DNA from: CAYUZU01 sp964448675
GTDB taxonomy: Bacteria > Planctomycetota > Phycisphaerae > UBA1845 > Fen-1342
DNA length: 64,000 bases
Assembly (NCBI GenBank): GCA_964448675.1
Contig: CAYUZU010000001.1
Span: 310,001-374,000 of the forward strand
Direction: 5' to 3'
How positions within the stretch are numbered: position 1 is the stretch's first letter; the number at the start of each line of letters is the position of its first letter. This document shows, piece by piece, positions 34,259 to 42,170 of the stretch. Below the pieces are notes generated by a model. The model ran no database searches, was not told the origin of the DNA, and was given only the letters and a program-made list of their open reading frames with translations. Both the position numbers and the translations under genes were made by a program.

Positions 34259-34711
34259 GTGGCCAAGCGGTTTCAATTCCGGCTGCAGACGCTGCTCGAC
34301 GTCCGGAAAATGCGCGAGCAGGAGGCGCAGCGCGCCGTGGCGGCCAAGCGTGCCGAAATCGTACGCGTTGACCAACTCAACGAACAGACATTCGCCGAGA
34401 TTGCGATCCACCAGGATGCGCTGCGCACCGCGCAGGCGCAGGGGGCGATCGATCCGGTCGGACTGGCGCGCGGCCGCGCGTGGATTGCGCACCTGCGGAA
34501 CTCGATTGCGCGGCGACAGCAGGAAAAGGGCGTGCTGCTCGAGCAGCTGCGCGAATTGCAGGATCGGCTGCGGGACGCCCGCACCCAGACGCGCATCATC
34601 GAAAAGCTGCGTGAGAAGCGTTGGGACGCATATCGGAAGGACCGTGACAAGCGCGAGCGGCTCGAACTCGACGAACTGGCACAGCAGTTGCAGGGCTATG
34701 ACGCGGTGTAA
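34259..34711 (+). CDS. fliJ: flagellar export protein FliJ
   Basis: The 150-residue, wholly helical protein begins MAKRFQFRLQTLLDVRKMRE, the FliJ N-terminus, and is a long antiparallel coiled coil. It escorts substrates and activates FliI and the FlhA gate. The start is GTG 34259, 12 bases after fliI. A sigma54-like sequence lies in its last codons. Confidence 0.88.
   Translation: MAKRFQFRLQTLLDVRKMREQEAQRAVAAKRAEIVRVDQLNEQTFAEIAIHQDALRTAQAQGAIDPVGLARGRAWIAHLRNSIARRQQEKGVLLEQLRELQDRLRDARTQTRIIEKLREKRWDAYRKDRDKRERLELDELAQQLQGYDAV
34677..34692 (+). promoter_or_regulatory. possible internal sigma54 promoter in 3' end of fliJ
   Basis: TGGCACAGCAGTTGCA has a perfect TGGCAC-N5-TTGCA pattern within fliJ. 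Initiation would fall near 34703, 27 bases before the next gene at 34730. Because it overlaps codons for E-L-A-Q-Q-L-Q, it could be chance. Confidence 0.4.
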
Positions 34712-34729
34712 CTGCGCACTGATGAGACG

Positions 34730-35407
34730 ATGATCGGCAGACTGTTCCACACCGCAGCGATTGTCTCCATCGCCAGCATGCTGGCGGTCGGGGGCTTCTG
34801 CGCCTACCTGGTGGGCATCGGCAAGCTCACCTCGCAACGCGTGGATCAGATCGCCGCCGTCTTGCGCGGCGAAATGGACGCCGACCCGAACGAGGCCGCG
34901 GCGGCCCCGGCCGAGGCGGCTGACGACGAAACGGCTGACGCGGACGAGGTCGTGCGGGGTTCGGCCGACCAGGCCCGCGAACGCCGCCGCCGCGAGGGAC
35001 TGGAGACGCTGCGGCTGGAGCGTGCCGCGGCGGACCTGGCGGCGCAGCGCGAGATGCTCGAGCGTCTGCGGCTCAGCGTCGTGAACGAGCAGGAGGCGTT
35101 GGAGAAGGCCCGCGAGAAGTTTGCGGCGGCCAGGCAGCAGCGCCAGGAGGATCTGCGGGACGTCGGCTTCCAGAAAGAGCTGCGCCTGGTGACCGGCCTG
35201 AGTCCGAAGCAGGCCAAGGAACACATCATCGCGAGCTGGCGCAAGCACAAGGCCGACGCCGTTCGCCTGATGATGGCCATGGATCAGCGCCAGGCGAAGC
35301 GCATCCTCGACCAGATGCGCTCGGCCGAAGAGCAGCGAGTCATGTCCGAATTGTTGGAAGAGATTCGGCTACAGGGCACCGCGCGCGCGGATGTCAAGGA
35401 CGACTGA
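34730..35407 (+). CDS. MotE/FlbB-like protein with MgtE-N-type domain
   Basis: The 225-residue protein has one N-terminal membrane helix (about 7-30, AAIVSIASMLAVGGFCAYLV). An acidic Ala-rich linker, a coiled coil (about 85-140) and a C-terminal repeat region (LSPKQAKEHIIASW, MDQRQAKRILDQMRSAEEQR) like the MgtE N-domain follow. This is the layout of MotE-type proteins, thought to act as periplasmic or motor-associated chaperones for stators. It sits between fliJ and fliK, as in other bacteria. It may be expressed from the internal sigma54-like site. Confidence 0.75.
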   Translation: MIGRLFHTAAIVSIASMLAVGGFCAYLVGIGKLTSQRVDQIAAVLRGEMDADPNEAAAAPAEAADDETADADEVVRGSADQARERRRREGLETLRLERAAADLAAQREMLERLRLSVVNEQEALEKAREKFAAARQQRQEDLRDVGFQKELRLVTGLSPKQAKEHIIASWRKHKADAVRLMMAMDQRQAKRILDQMRSAEEQRVMSELLEEIRLQGTARADVKDD

Positions 35408-35434
35408 CCACGCCGCAGCACCGAAAGGGCTGCG

Positions 35435-36703
35435 ATGCAGTTCGATATCGTGACCAGTGGCGGCCGCGGTGACGGTCGTCAGCAGGCATTGAAGCTGTCG
35501 CCCGACGTCACCCGGTTGCTGCAAGAGGTGGGCGGGGTGCCGGGCGAGGGTGACGGTCAGCTTCGGCAGGTCGAGAAGCAGCGTTACCGCGACGAGACCT
35601 ACGCGGCAATCGCCGCCGGCCCGAGCACGTCCCAGCAGATCGCCAGCCGGCTCGAACAAGACGGCACAACCCAGGGGGCGCAGCAAGCCGCGCAGACGCG
35701 TCCCCCGCCGCCGACATCTACGCCGCACGATGCCATGCGCGGTTTCGCGTCCGGTGCTTCCGGGACGGCGGACGCGAAACCGCCCGCCGCCGCTGGCAAG
35801 CCGCAAGCGGCGTTGCCCACATTGACCGGCCCGGCGGGCACCGCAACGGAGACAAACGCCCGGGCCAACGGCGATGCGGCGCCGCCCGCCCGCGCGGCGA
35901 GCGCCGGTACGGCGGCGACGCCCCAATCGAACGGCCCGGCGTTCACGGCGGAAGTGGCCGCGGCGGTGCGGCAGCGCGGGATGACGGGCCCCCAGGCCGG
36001 CGTCCAAAACGCACAGCAAGGTGCGCGGGCGGTAAGTGCTGTCGGCCGCGGCGGTGGTGACGCCGCCGCGATGCGCGGCGCGCCCAACCCTGGCGGAGGC
36101 TCCGAGGCGACCAACGCCGCCAGCCCGCGGGGAGCGGGCGGCGGCGCGCGCGCATCCAGCGGCAGCAAGGCGGATGTCGCGGCGCAGGCGGCGGCCGAAG
36201 CGGACGGCGACGAGCAGGTCGAGCGCAAGTCCGATGCGAACATGGCGCGGATGGTGCGCCTGATTCATACGCGGCTGGGCGAGAAGCACTCGACCGCGAC
36301 CATGCATCTGGATCCGCCCGAATTGGGCAAACTCAGGCTGCGCATGGACTTGCACCACCAGAACCTGAGCCTGCGCGTCGACGCCGAGACATCTGCGGCA
36401 CAGCGCTTGCTTACCGAGCAGGTTGATTCGCTGCGCAGGAGCCTCGAGGCCACCGGCCTGCGGCTGGGACAGGTCGACATACGGACGACCGAGCCAACGC
36501 AGGCGGCGGACGACGCAGGCCTGTCGCAGCAGTCAGACGTGCCCGCTCGCGGCGATGAGCACGCCGGCGGGAATGCGGGATCTGCAGGACGCGGATCTGA
36601 CGACGGAACGGAAGCCCCCCGCATCGAACAGGACGAGCCTGCCGACATGGCGGAAGCTCAGATGGAACTCGCGGCGGAGTCGCGAGTGGATGTGTTGGCG
36701 TAG
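35435..36703 (+). CDS. fliK: flagellar hook-length control protein FliK
   Basis: The 422-residue protein has a long low-complexity Ala/Gly/Pro region (about 60-270). A C-terminal Flg_hook domain (about 285-350) contains TMHLDPPELGKLRLRMDLHH and LLTEQVDSLRRSLEATGLRL. FliK measures hook length and switches export specificity through FlhB. Position between the export genes and flgD is typical. A 7-bp hairpin (36704-36722, GGCGGCA/TGCCGCC) starts at the base after the stop codon. Confidence 0.88.
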   Translation: MQFDIVTSGGRGDGRQQALKLSPDVTRLLQEVGGVPGEGDGQLRQVEKQRYRDETYAAIAAGPSTSQQIASRLEQDGTTQGAQQAAQTRPPPPTSTPHDAMRGFASGASGTADAKPPAAAGKPQAALPTLTGPAGTATETNARANGDAAPPARAASAGTAATPQSNGPAFTAEVAAAVRQRGMTGPQAGVQNAQQGARAVSAVGRGGGDAAAMRGAPNPGGGSEATNAASPRGAGGGARASSGSKADVAAQAAAEADGDEQVERKSDANMARMVRLIHTRLGEKHSTATMHLDPPELGKLRLRMDLHHQNLSLRVDAETSAAQRLLTEQVDSLRRSLEATGLRLGQVDIRTTEPTQAADDAGLSQQSDVPARGDEHAGGNAGSAGRGSDDGTEAPRIEQDEPADMAEAQMELAAESRVDVLA

Positions 36704-36722
36704 GGCGGCAGGGAATGCCGCC
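36704..36722 (+). other. small hairpin after fliK
   Basis: GGCGGCA and TGCCGCC form a perfect 7-bp stem with a 5-base loop immediately after the fliK stop. There is no T run; it could slow decay or attenuate readthrough into flgD. Confidence 0.4.
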
Positions 36723-36769
36723 GACGTCCGTGCCTGCGGCTGCGCGCCGCGGTGAACAGGACACGGATC

Positions 36770-37345
36770 ATGCAGGTAGCCGGGGTAGGCGCGACGGCCC
36801 CGAACGTCGCGGAAAAGCAGAGCGGGTTGCAGAGCCTGAAGAGCGAGGACTTCTTTCAGATCCTGGTCACGGAGCTGCAGCAACAGGACCCGTTCGAGCC
36901 GACCAAGACGTCGGACATGGTCGCGCAGGTGTCGGACATCCGCAGCATCGAGCTGTCGCAGCAGCTCAGCGAGACGCTGGGCCGGCTGGCGGATCAGCAG
37001 CAGACCGCGGGGGTGAGCGACCTGATCGGCAAGTTTGTCGTGTCGGCCCAGGACACCGGTGAAGGTGAGCAGAACCTTGTCGCGGGGATCGTGACGGGGG
37101 TGCGCTTCGCCTCGGACGGCAGCACGCTGCTGGAACTCGACACGGGACAGTCGGTGCTGGCGAGCGAGGTGGACCAGATCATCGCGCCGGAACTGGTCGA
37201 GGCGATGCCCGAGGTTCCCACGAGTGGTGAACAGGACAAGACTGGCGACCAGGCCAAGACCAGACAGGGGGCCGCGGCAGCCGAGGAGGAGCGCACCGGC
37301 CTGCACGCATGGCTGGACAACCTCGGCAAGCTGCTGGGTATCTGA
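36770..37345 (+). CDS. flgD: flagellar hook-cap scaffold FlgD
   Basis: The 191-residue protein, counted from ATG 36770, has the FlgD N-terminal signature EDFFQILVTELQQQDPFEPT followed by SDMVAQVSDIRSIELSQQL. The C-terminal part is a short beta domain and a charged tail. It caps the growing hook. An in-frame GTG at 36752 is an alternative start. flgE follows after 194 bases. Confidence 0.92.
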   Translation: MQVAGVGATAPNVAEKQSGLQSLKSEDFFQILVTELQQQDPFEPTKTSDMVAQVSDIRSIELSQQLSETLGRLADQQQTAGVSDLIGKFVVSAQDTGEGEQNLVAGIVTGVRFASDGSTLLELDTGQSVLASEVDQIIAPELVEAMPEVPTSGEQDKTGDQAKTRQGAAAAEEERTGLHAWLDNLGKLLGI

Positions 37346-37401
37346 GTGGGTCGTCGTCAGTCTTCAGTTGTCAGCAGTGGCCGACAGCTCGTCGGCCGGG
37401 T

Positions 37402-37434
37402 TGGTGGGACACTGCCCTGCATTGTCCCGTAGCG
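37402..37434 (+). repeat. dispersed palindromic repeat, single copy between flgD and flgE
   Basis: This 33-base sequence differs at only about four positions from the third repeat unit before flhA (45356). Its core GGACA...TGTCC is self-complementary, so it can form a hairpin in the flgD-flgE gap. Confidence 0.7.
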
Positions 37435-37539
37435 TCCGGGCGCCGCACCGGACGAACGCACTGCCCGCGAGCAGTCGCCCCAGGCACGATACACCACGCC
37501 GGCACTCGCCGGCCGGCGTTTGACAGGGAGAGGTCGCAC

Positions 37540-39225
37540 ATGGGCTTGAGTTCGGCCATGTACACGGGCTTGACAGGTCTCAACGTCAACCAGGCGCGGA
37601 TCGAGACCATCGGCCACAACATCGCCAACGTGAACACCACGGCGTACAAGGGGTCGCGCACGCTGTTCCAGACCCAGTATTCCCAGATCATGTCGATGGG
37701 CACGCCGCCCAGTGATGAGAGTGGCGGCACCAACCCCACGCAATTCGGCCGCGGGGCGATGATCGGCACGACGCAGCGACTGACGTCGGCGGGCGGGGTC
37801 GAGACCACCGGCATGGCGTCGGACCTGGCGCTCGAGGGCGCCGGCTACTTCCTGGTGCGCGACGCGGCCACGAATTCCGTGTACTACACGCGCGACGGGT
37901 CGTTCTCGCTCAACGAGAACCACGAGTTGGTGACCCTCGACGGGCACCATGTCCGCGGCTACGCGGTGGATGCGAACTACGAGGTGGTGCCCGGCACGCT
38001 CGAGGACCTGGTGATCCCGCTGGGCGAGGAAACCGTGGCCAAGGCAACCACCGCGGTCAACATGGATGGGGACCTCAGCGCGGCCGAGACGCTCGCGACC
38101 GCCGGTGCGGCAACCGCGTCGCAGGCCCTCGTCGATGGCGGCGGCGGGCAGGCCGCGGCCGGCACGGCCCTGACCGACTTGCGCACCGCGCTGACACCCG
38201 GCCAGCCGCTGTTCGCCGCCGGCGATACGATCACGATCTCGGGCATCGCCAAGGGCGGACGCGACCTGCCCGCGGCGACGTTCGAGGTCGGGGCGGATGG
38301 CAACACACTGGACGACCTCGCGGCGTGGCTGCAGACGAACCTCGGAATCCAGACCGATGCGGGCCTGCCGGGCAACCCGGGCGTGGCGGTGGAGAACGGC
38401 GCGCTGGTGATTCGCAGCAACGTCGGGACACCGAACGCGATCGAGGTGCGCAGCAACGGCCTGCGCAGCAGCAACGCGGTCAGCCCGCTGCCGCTCCAGT
38501 TCACGCAGACCGCCGACGCCGCCGGGACGGGCGTATTCACCTCGTTCATGGTCTACGATTCGCTCGGCACGCCGGTGCCGGTGAATGCGACGTTCACGCT
38601 GGAGTCGACGCCCGCGGCGGGGCCGGTGTGGCGCTACTACGTGGAGTCGGCCGAAAACGGCGCGGCAGGGCGGATTCTGGGGACGGGCACCGTCGCGTTC
38701 GACAATGACGGCAACTTCCTCAGTGCCGACGGGAACGAATTCTCGATCGACCGCACGGCGAACGGGGCGGCCTCGCCACTGACGTTTTCGATCGATTTCA
38801 CCTCGGTCAACGGTCTGTCCACCGCGACCTCCGAGATGGTCATGGCCGACCAGGACGGGTACCCGCCGGGCACGCTGACCGGCTTCGGGGTCAAGGACGA
38901 CGGCACGATCACCGGGACGTTCGACAACGGCATGACGCAGACGCTGGGCCAGGTGGTGGTGGCGACCTTCCCCAACGAGCAGGGCCTGGTCGCCGAGTCG
39001 GACAACCTCTTCACCCGCGGGCCGAACTCGGGTGATGCGACCGTCACGACGCCCGGCGCGGCCGGCGCGGGACAGTTGAACAGCGGTGCCCTCGAGACCT
39101 CGAACGTGGACATTGCCCAGGAGTTTATCGGACTGATTACCTCCAGCACCGCGTACCAGGCCGCCACCCGCGTGATCAGCACCTCCAACGAGATGCTCGA
39201 TCACCTCCTGCTGGCACTGCGCTAG
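37540..39225 (+). CDS. flgE: flagellar hook protein FlgE
   Basis: ATG 37540 follows GGGAGAGG and starts the hook/rod-type N-terminus MGLSSAMYTGLTGLNVNQAR, then IETIGHNIANVNTTAYKGSR. The 561-residue length and large central region (about 180-440) indicate the hook protein rather than a distal rod protein. The C-terminus has the family block DIAQEFIGLITSSTAYQAAT followed by RVISTSNEMLDHLLLALR. The frame is open further upstream through the repeat element, but that extension is not family-like. Confidence 0.94.
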   Translation: MGLSSAMYTGLTGLNVNQARIETIGHNIANVNTTAYKGSRTLFQTQYSQIMSMGTPPSDESGGTNPTQFGRGAMIGTTQRLTSAGGVETTGMASDLALEGAGYFLVRDAATNSVYYTRDGSFSLNENHELVTLDGHHVRGYAVDANYEVVPGTLEDLVIPLGEETVAKATTAVNMDGDLSAAETLATAGAATASQALVDGGGGQAAAGTALTDLRTALTPGQPLFAAGDTITISGIAKGGRDLPAATFEVGADGNTLDDLAAWLQTNLGIQTDAGLPGNPGVAVENGALVIRSNVGTPNAIEVRSNGLRSSNAVSPLPLQFTQTADAAGTGVFTSFMVYDSLGTPVPVNATFTLESTPAAGPVWRYYVESAENGAAGRILGTGTVAFDNDGNFLSADGNEFSIDRTANGAASPLTFSIDFTSVNGLSTATSEMVMADQDGYPPGTLTGFGVKDDGTITGTFDNGMTQTLGQVVVATFPNEQGLVAESDNLFTRGPNSGDATVTTPGAAGAGQLNSGALETSNVDIAQEFIGLITSSTAYQAATRVISTSNEMLDHLLLALR

Positions 39226-39260
39226 GCGCCGCGGAGCGGAGATCTGTCGCCGAGGTGATG

Positions 39261-39455
39261 ATGATTCGTCTGACGCGTCTCAATGGCCGACCGTTCGTGC
39301 TCAATGCCGAGCAGATCAAATGCGTCGAGCAGACGCCCGACACGATCATCGTGCTCGTCAATGGCGAGCAGTACACCGTGCGCGAGTCGCTCGACGATGT
39401 GGTTCGCCGGGCGATCGAGTACGGCCGGGCGCTGCGGGCGTTTGCCTCCGATTAG
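39261..39455 (+). CDS. flbD: flagellar protein FlbD
   Basis: The 64-residue protein MIRLTRLNGRPFVLNAEQIK is a typical FlbD-family small protein, found between hook genes and motA in many bacteria; its function is poorly known. Three overlapping starts exist (GTG 39255, ATG 39258, ATG 39261). ATG 39261 is chosen because GAGG lies 5 bases upstream and the product then aligns with the family. Here fliL, not motA, follows. Confidence 0.88.
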   Translation: MIRLTRLNGRPFVLNAEQIKCVEQTPDTIIVLVNGEQYTVRESLDDVVRRAIEYGRALRAFASD

Positions 39456-39584
39456 CGCAGAGATCTTTGCGCCCGGGCGCACAAAGTGCCCCGAGCGGCG
39501 GCGTGGTTCTGATAAACCGTGTGCCTGCCGCCGGCTGTGCTGCCCGCAATGAACCGTGACCGGCGGGGCGTCGATAAGAGGTGA

Positions 39585-39605
39585 GACACGCGGCGGACGC
39601 GTGTC
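39585..39605 (+). other. hairpin in the fliL leader
   Basis: GACACGCG and CGCGTGTC form a perfect 8-bp stem with a 5-base loop, 33 bases before fliL. A second inverted repeat lies at about 39463-39486. Both are in the 182-base gap where motA and motB are found in many other bacteria. Confidence 0.4.
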
Positions 39606-39637
39606 GAGCAAGGGACCGCGACGTAGGAAGTGGACCG

Positions 39638-40156
39638 ATGGCGGACGAACCGGGAGCCGAGGCTGCCAGCCCGCGCAAGAGCTTTCCCAAGAAGACCATT
39701 GGCGTCGTGATGGGCATCGCCGTGGTCCAGGGAGCGCTGTTCTTTGCCGCGTTCAAGTTCCTCGGTGGGGGGCCGGAGCCGGCCCACGGCGAGGACAGCC
39801 ACGCCATCGAGGGCGAGGCCACCAAGAAGCCGACCGGCGTTGCCGAGGTCGCGCTGCTGCGCGGGTTCAAGGTGCCCAACGAGAAGCGTGGTCGCCTGTG
39901 GATCTACGACATCGACGTCAGCGTGGTCGTGCCCGAAGACCGCAAGGGTGATATGCAGGAGATCGCCAAGAAACGCGAAGCGGAAATCGCCGATCGCGTG
40001 GCGCGCATCCTCCGGGCCGCGACCGACGACGTGCTGACCGAGGTCGACTTGCGCATCCTGCGCGGGCAGATCAAGGAAATGCTCGACGAGCTGACCGAAG
40101 ACCCGGATCTCGTGCAGCGCATCCTGCTGCCGCGCTTCGTGCCGATCTCCGGCTGA
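39638..40156 (+). CDS. fliL: FliL family flagellar protein
   Basis: The 172-residue protein, from MADEPGAEAASP, has a single membrane helix (about 20-42, TIGVVMGIAVVQGALFFAAF). A periplasmic domain with FliL-like alternation follows (RLWIYDIDVSVVVPEDR, then REAEIADRVARILRAATDDV and LRGQIKEMLDELTED). FliL surrounds stators and modulates torque. Its position between flbD and the fliN-O-P-Q-R run fits. Similarity is moderate. Confidence 0.75.
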   Translation: MADEPGAEAASPRKSFPKKTIGVVMGIAVVQGALFFAAFKFLGGGPEPAHGEDSHAIEGEATKKPTGVAEVALLRGFKVPNEKRGRLWIYDIDVSVVVPEDRKGDMQEIAKKREAEIADRVARILRAATDDVLTEVDLRILRGQIKEMLDELTEDPDLVQRILLPRFVPISG

Positions 40157-40203
40157 GTCGTCGCCGCGCGGCGCCGCAGTGCTGTAACAACGGTTGAGTA
40201 CCC

Positions 40204-41358
40204 ATGGCCGACGATCCCAACAAGCCAGATCAGAACGCCGAAGAGCTGACGCCCGAGAACAGCGGCGACAGCCTCGAGGACGCCAGCGAGCTGACGCCCG
40301 AGTCGGCCGGGGACAGCCTCGACGACGCCACCGAGCTCACGCCGGATGCCGCGGCCACGCCGGCGGAAGGCGACGAGTCCATCACCGACGACCCCACTCC
40401 GGACGATGCGCCGCAGGCCGACACGACCACGCCCCAGGCATCGGACGAAGACACGGCACCAGCTGAGACTGCCGCCGCCGCACCAGACGAAGCGGAGACC
40501 AGGGACGGCCCCGGGGCGCCGGCCGAAGACGCCGAGGCGGCCGAAGTCGCAGCCACCGAGATGTCCGCTGCCGAGGAAGCGTCTGCCGATGCGCCGGCCA
40601 CGCCGCCTGGGCCCGACCCCGCCGCCCCCGAGACCCCGGCCGCCGAAGCGCCGGCAGGTGATGCACCCGCGGGCGGTGCGGCGAGCAACGCCTTCAGCCA
40701 GGACGAGTTGGATGCGCTGGCGCAGCAGCTCTCGGCTGCCAGTGGCGGTGCCCCGGCCCCCGAGCCGGAGGCGCCGGCCGCAGCCAAGAACACGTTTGAC
40801 CAGTCCGAGCTCGACGACCTCGCCGCCCAGCTTGCGCAGGCTTCCACCGGCGGACCCGCCGGGGACGCCGAGGACATCGACGTCGACCAGGCCGCCGCGG
40901 ACGTCGATGCGCTCGCGGCGGAGATGGCGGCCGCGATTGAAGCGGAGGCCGCTGCCGAAAGTGCCCCGCCGACCGATGGTGAACCCGCGACGAATGCGGC
41001 GCCGGCGGTCTACGGGGACAAGCGTGTGTCGGTGTCGGCCGGGGAAGCCCAGGCGTTTGACGCGCCGGATCTCGGGGCGGGGCAGCAGCTGCCCGACGGG
41101 ACGACGATCGAGATGCTCGACGATGTAGAGCTCGACGTGAAGATCGAGCTCGGCCGGACCGCCATGTACATCGAGGACGTGCTGCGGCTCGCGGTGGGGT
41201 CGGTCGTCGAACTCGACAAGCTCGCCGGCGATCCGGTGGACATCTGGATCAACGGTCGGCTGATTGCGCGGGGCGAGGTGCTCGTGCTCAACGAGAACTT
41301 CTGCGTGCGTATCAACGACATTCATAGTCCGATTCCCGAACTGGAAGACGAAGAGTAG
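40204..41358 (+). CDS. fliN: flagellar switch protein FliN with long acidic extension
   Basis: The last 90 residues (about 295-378) are a FliN/SpoA domain with LDDVELDVKIELGRTAMYIE, SVVELDKLAGDPVDIWINGR and FCVRINDIHSP. FliN proteins are usually 80-140 residues; this one is 384. The extension is acidic and Ala/Pro-rich. It starts with a 15-residue repeat (ELTPENSGDSLEDAS at 14, ELTPESAGDSLDDAT at 29, partial at 44). It also contains FSQDELDALAQQL (164-176), FDQSELDDLAAQL (198-210) and a looser VDQAAADVDALAAEM (227-241). These resemble the N-terminal motif of FliM/FliY that binds CheY-P. No fliM is present nearby. The ribosome binding site is weak. Confidence 0.88.
   Translation: MADDPNKPDQNAEELTPENSGDSLEDASELTPESAGDSLDDATELTPDAAATPAEGDESITDDPTPDDAPQADTTTPQASDEDTAPAETAAAAPDEAETRDGPGAPAEDAEAAEVAATEMSAAEEASADAPATPPGPDPAAPETPAAEAPAGDAPAGGAASNAFSQDELDALAQQLSAASGGAPAPEPEAPAAAKNTFDQSELDDLAAQLAQASTGGPAGDAEDIDVDQAAADVDALAAEMAAAIEAEAAAESAPPTDGEPATNAAPAVYGDKRVSVSAGEAQAFDAPDLGAGQQLPDGTTIEMLDDVELDVKIELGRTAMYIEDVLRLAVGSVVELDKLAGDPVDIWINGRLIARGEVLVLNENFCVRINDIHSPIPELEDEE
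40243..40347 (+). repeat. 45-bp coding tandem repeat in fliN
   Basis: Two 45-base units (40243-40287 and 40288-40332) and a partial third encode the ELTPE...GDSL repeats. They look like a slippage-prone linker. Confidence 0.7.
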
Positions 41359-41373
41359 TACCGGCAGTAGGCA

Positions 41374-42117
41374 ATGACGAACGCAACGCCATGGATGGCA
41401 TTGTTGGCAGGGATGCTTGCGCTGAGTCTCGGCGTGCCCGCCACCGGCGCGCCGACCGACACCGCGCTGGCCTCGCAGCCGGCAGCACCCGCCACCTCGA
41501 GCGAAACAACCGGGGCGACGCTCGACGATCCCTGGTCGTCGCCGGATATCGCGGCACCACGCATGGACAACCAGCCGCTGGCGCGACGTGACCAGGGGGG
41601 GACCTGGAACGCGACGCGCTCGAGCGACGGCGGCCGCACGTCGGCAGCCTGGTTTCGTACCACCCTGGCCCTGGGGGGCGTTGTCGGGCTGATCCTGCTG
41701 CTGGGCTGGGGTTATCGTCGCGTCGCGGGCGGCGGCAGCCTGGGCGCCGTGCTGCGCGGCCGCCAGCCCGGCCTGATCGAGATCATCAGCCGGACGAGCA
41801 TCTCGCCGCGGCACTCGCTGTGTCTCGTGCGGGTGGGCCCACGCATGATCCTGCTCGGCTGCACGCAGGATGCGGTGCGACCGCTTGACGTGATCCAGGA
41901 CGCCGACCTCGTGGCGCGGCTGGCGGGAGAAGCCGTGCGGCAGCGGCCGGACAGCCATACGGCGGCGTTCTCGCAGGTTCTCGAGACCGAGGCGCGCAGC
42001 TACCACGACGAGGACGACGACGAGGCCGTGACGCCGGATGACGCGCGGCTCGGCGACGTGCGCGACAAGGTGAGTCAGACGATTCAACGCTTGCGCCAGG
42101 CGGCGGCGAAGATCTAG
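41374..42117 (+). CDS. fliO: flagellar biosynthesis protein FliO
   Basis: The 247-residue protein has a signal-like N-terminus, an Ala/Thr-rich periplasmic stretch and one membrane helix (about 93-112, LALGGVVGLILLLGWGYRRV). A cytoplasmic FliO domain with IEIISRTSISPRHSLCLVRV and RMILLGCTQDAVR follows. FliO helps assemble the FliP ring of the export gate. It directly precedes fliP, the usual order. Confidence 0.87.
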   Translation: MTNATPWMALLAGMLALSLGVPATGAPTDTALASQPAAPATSSETTGATLDDPWSSPDIAAPRMDNQPLARRDQGGTWNATRSSDGGRTSAAWFRTTLALGGVVGLILLLGWGYRRVAGGGSLGAVLRGRQPGLIEIISRTSISPRHSLCLVRVGPRMILLGCTQDAVRPLDVIQDADLVARLAGEAVRQRPDSHTAAFSQVLETEARSYHDEDDDEAVTPDDARLGDVRDKVSQTIQRLRQAAAKI

Positions 42118-42170
42118 CCGCAGGCGCCCACGGGGCGGCGGAGCCGCCCGTAGCGACCAGGGAGTGGTCG

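Noticed and set aside
33263..35248. Long minus-strand frame over fliI, fliJ and the MotE-like gene
   Set aside because: Shadow of plus-strand genes with strong family motifs; the antisense product has no recognisable domain.
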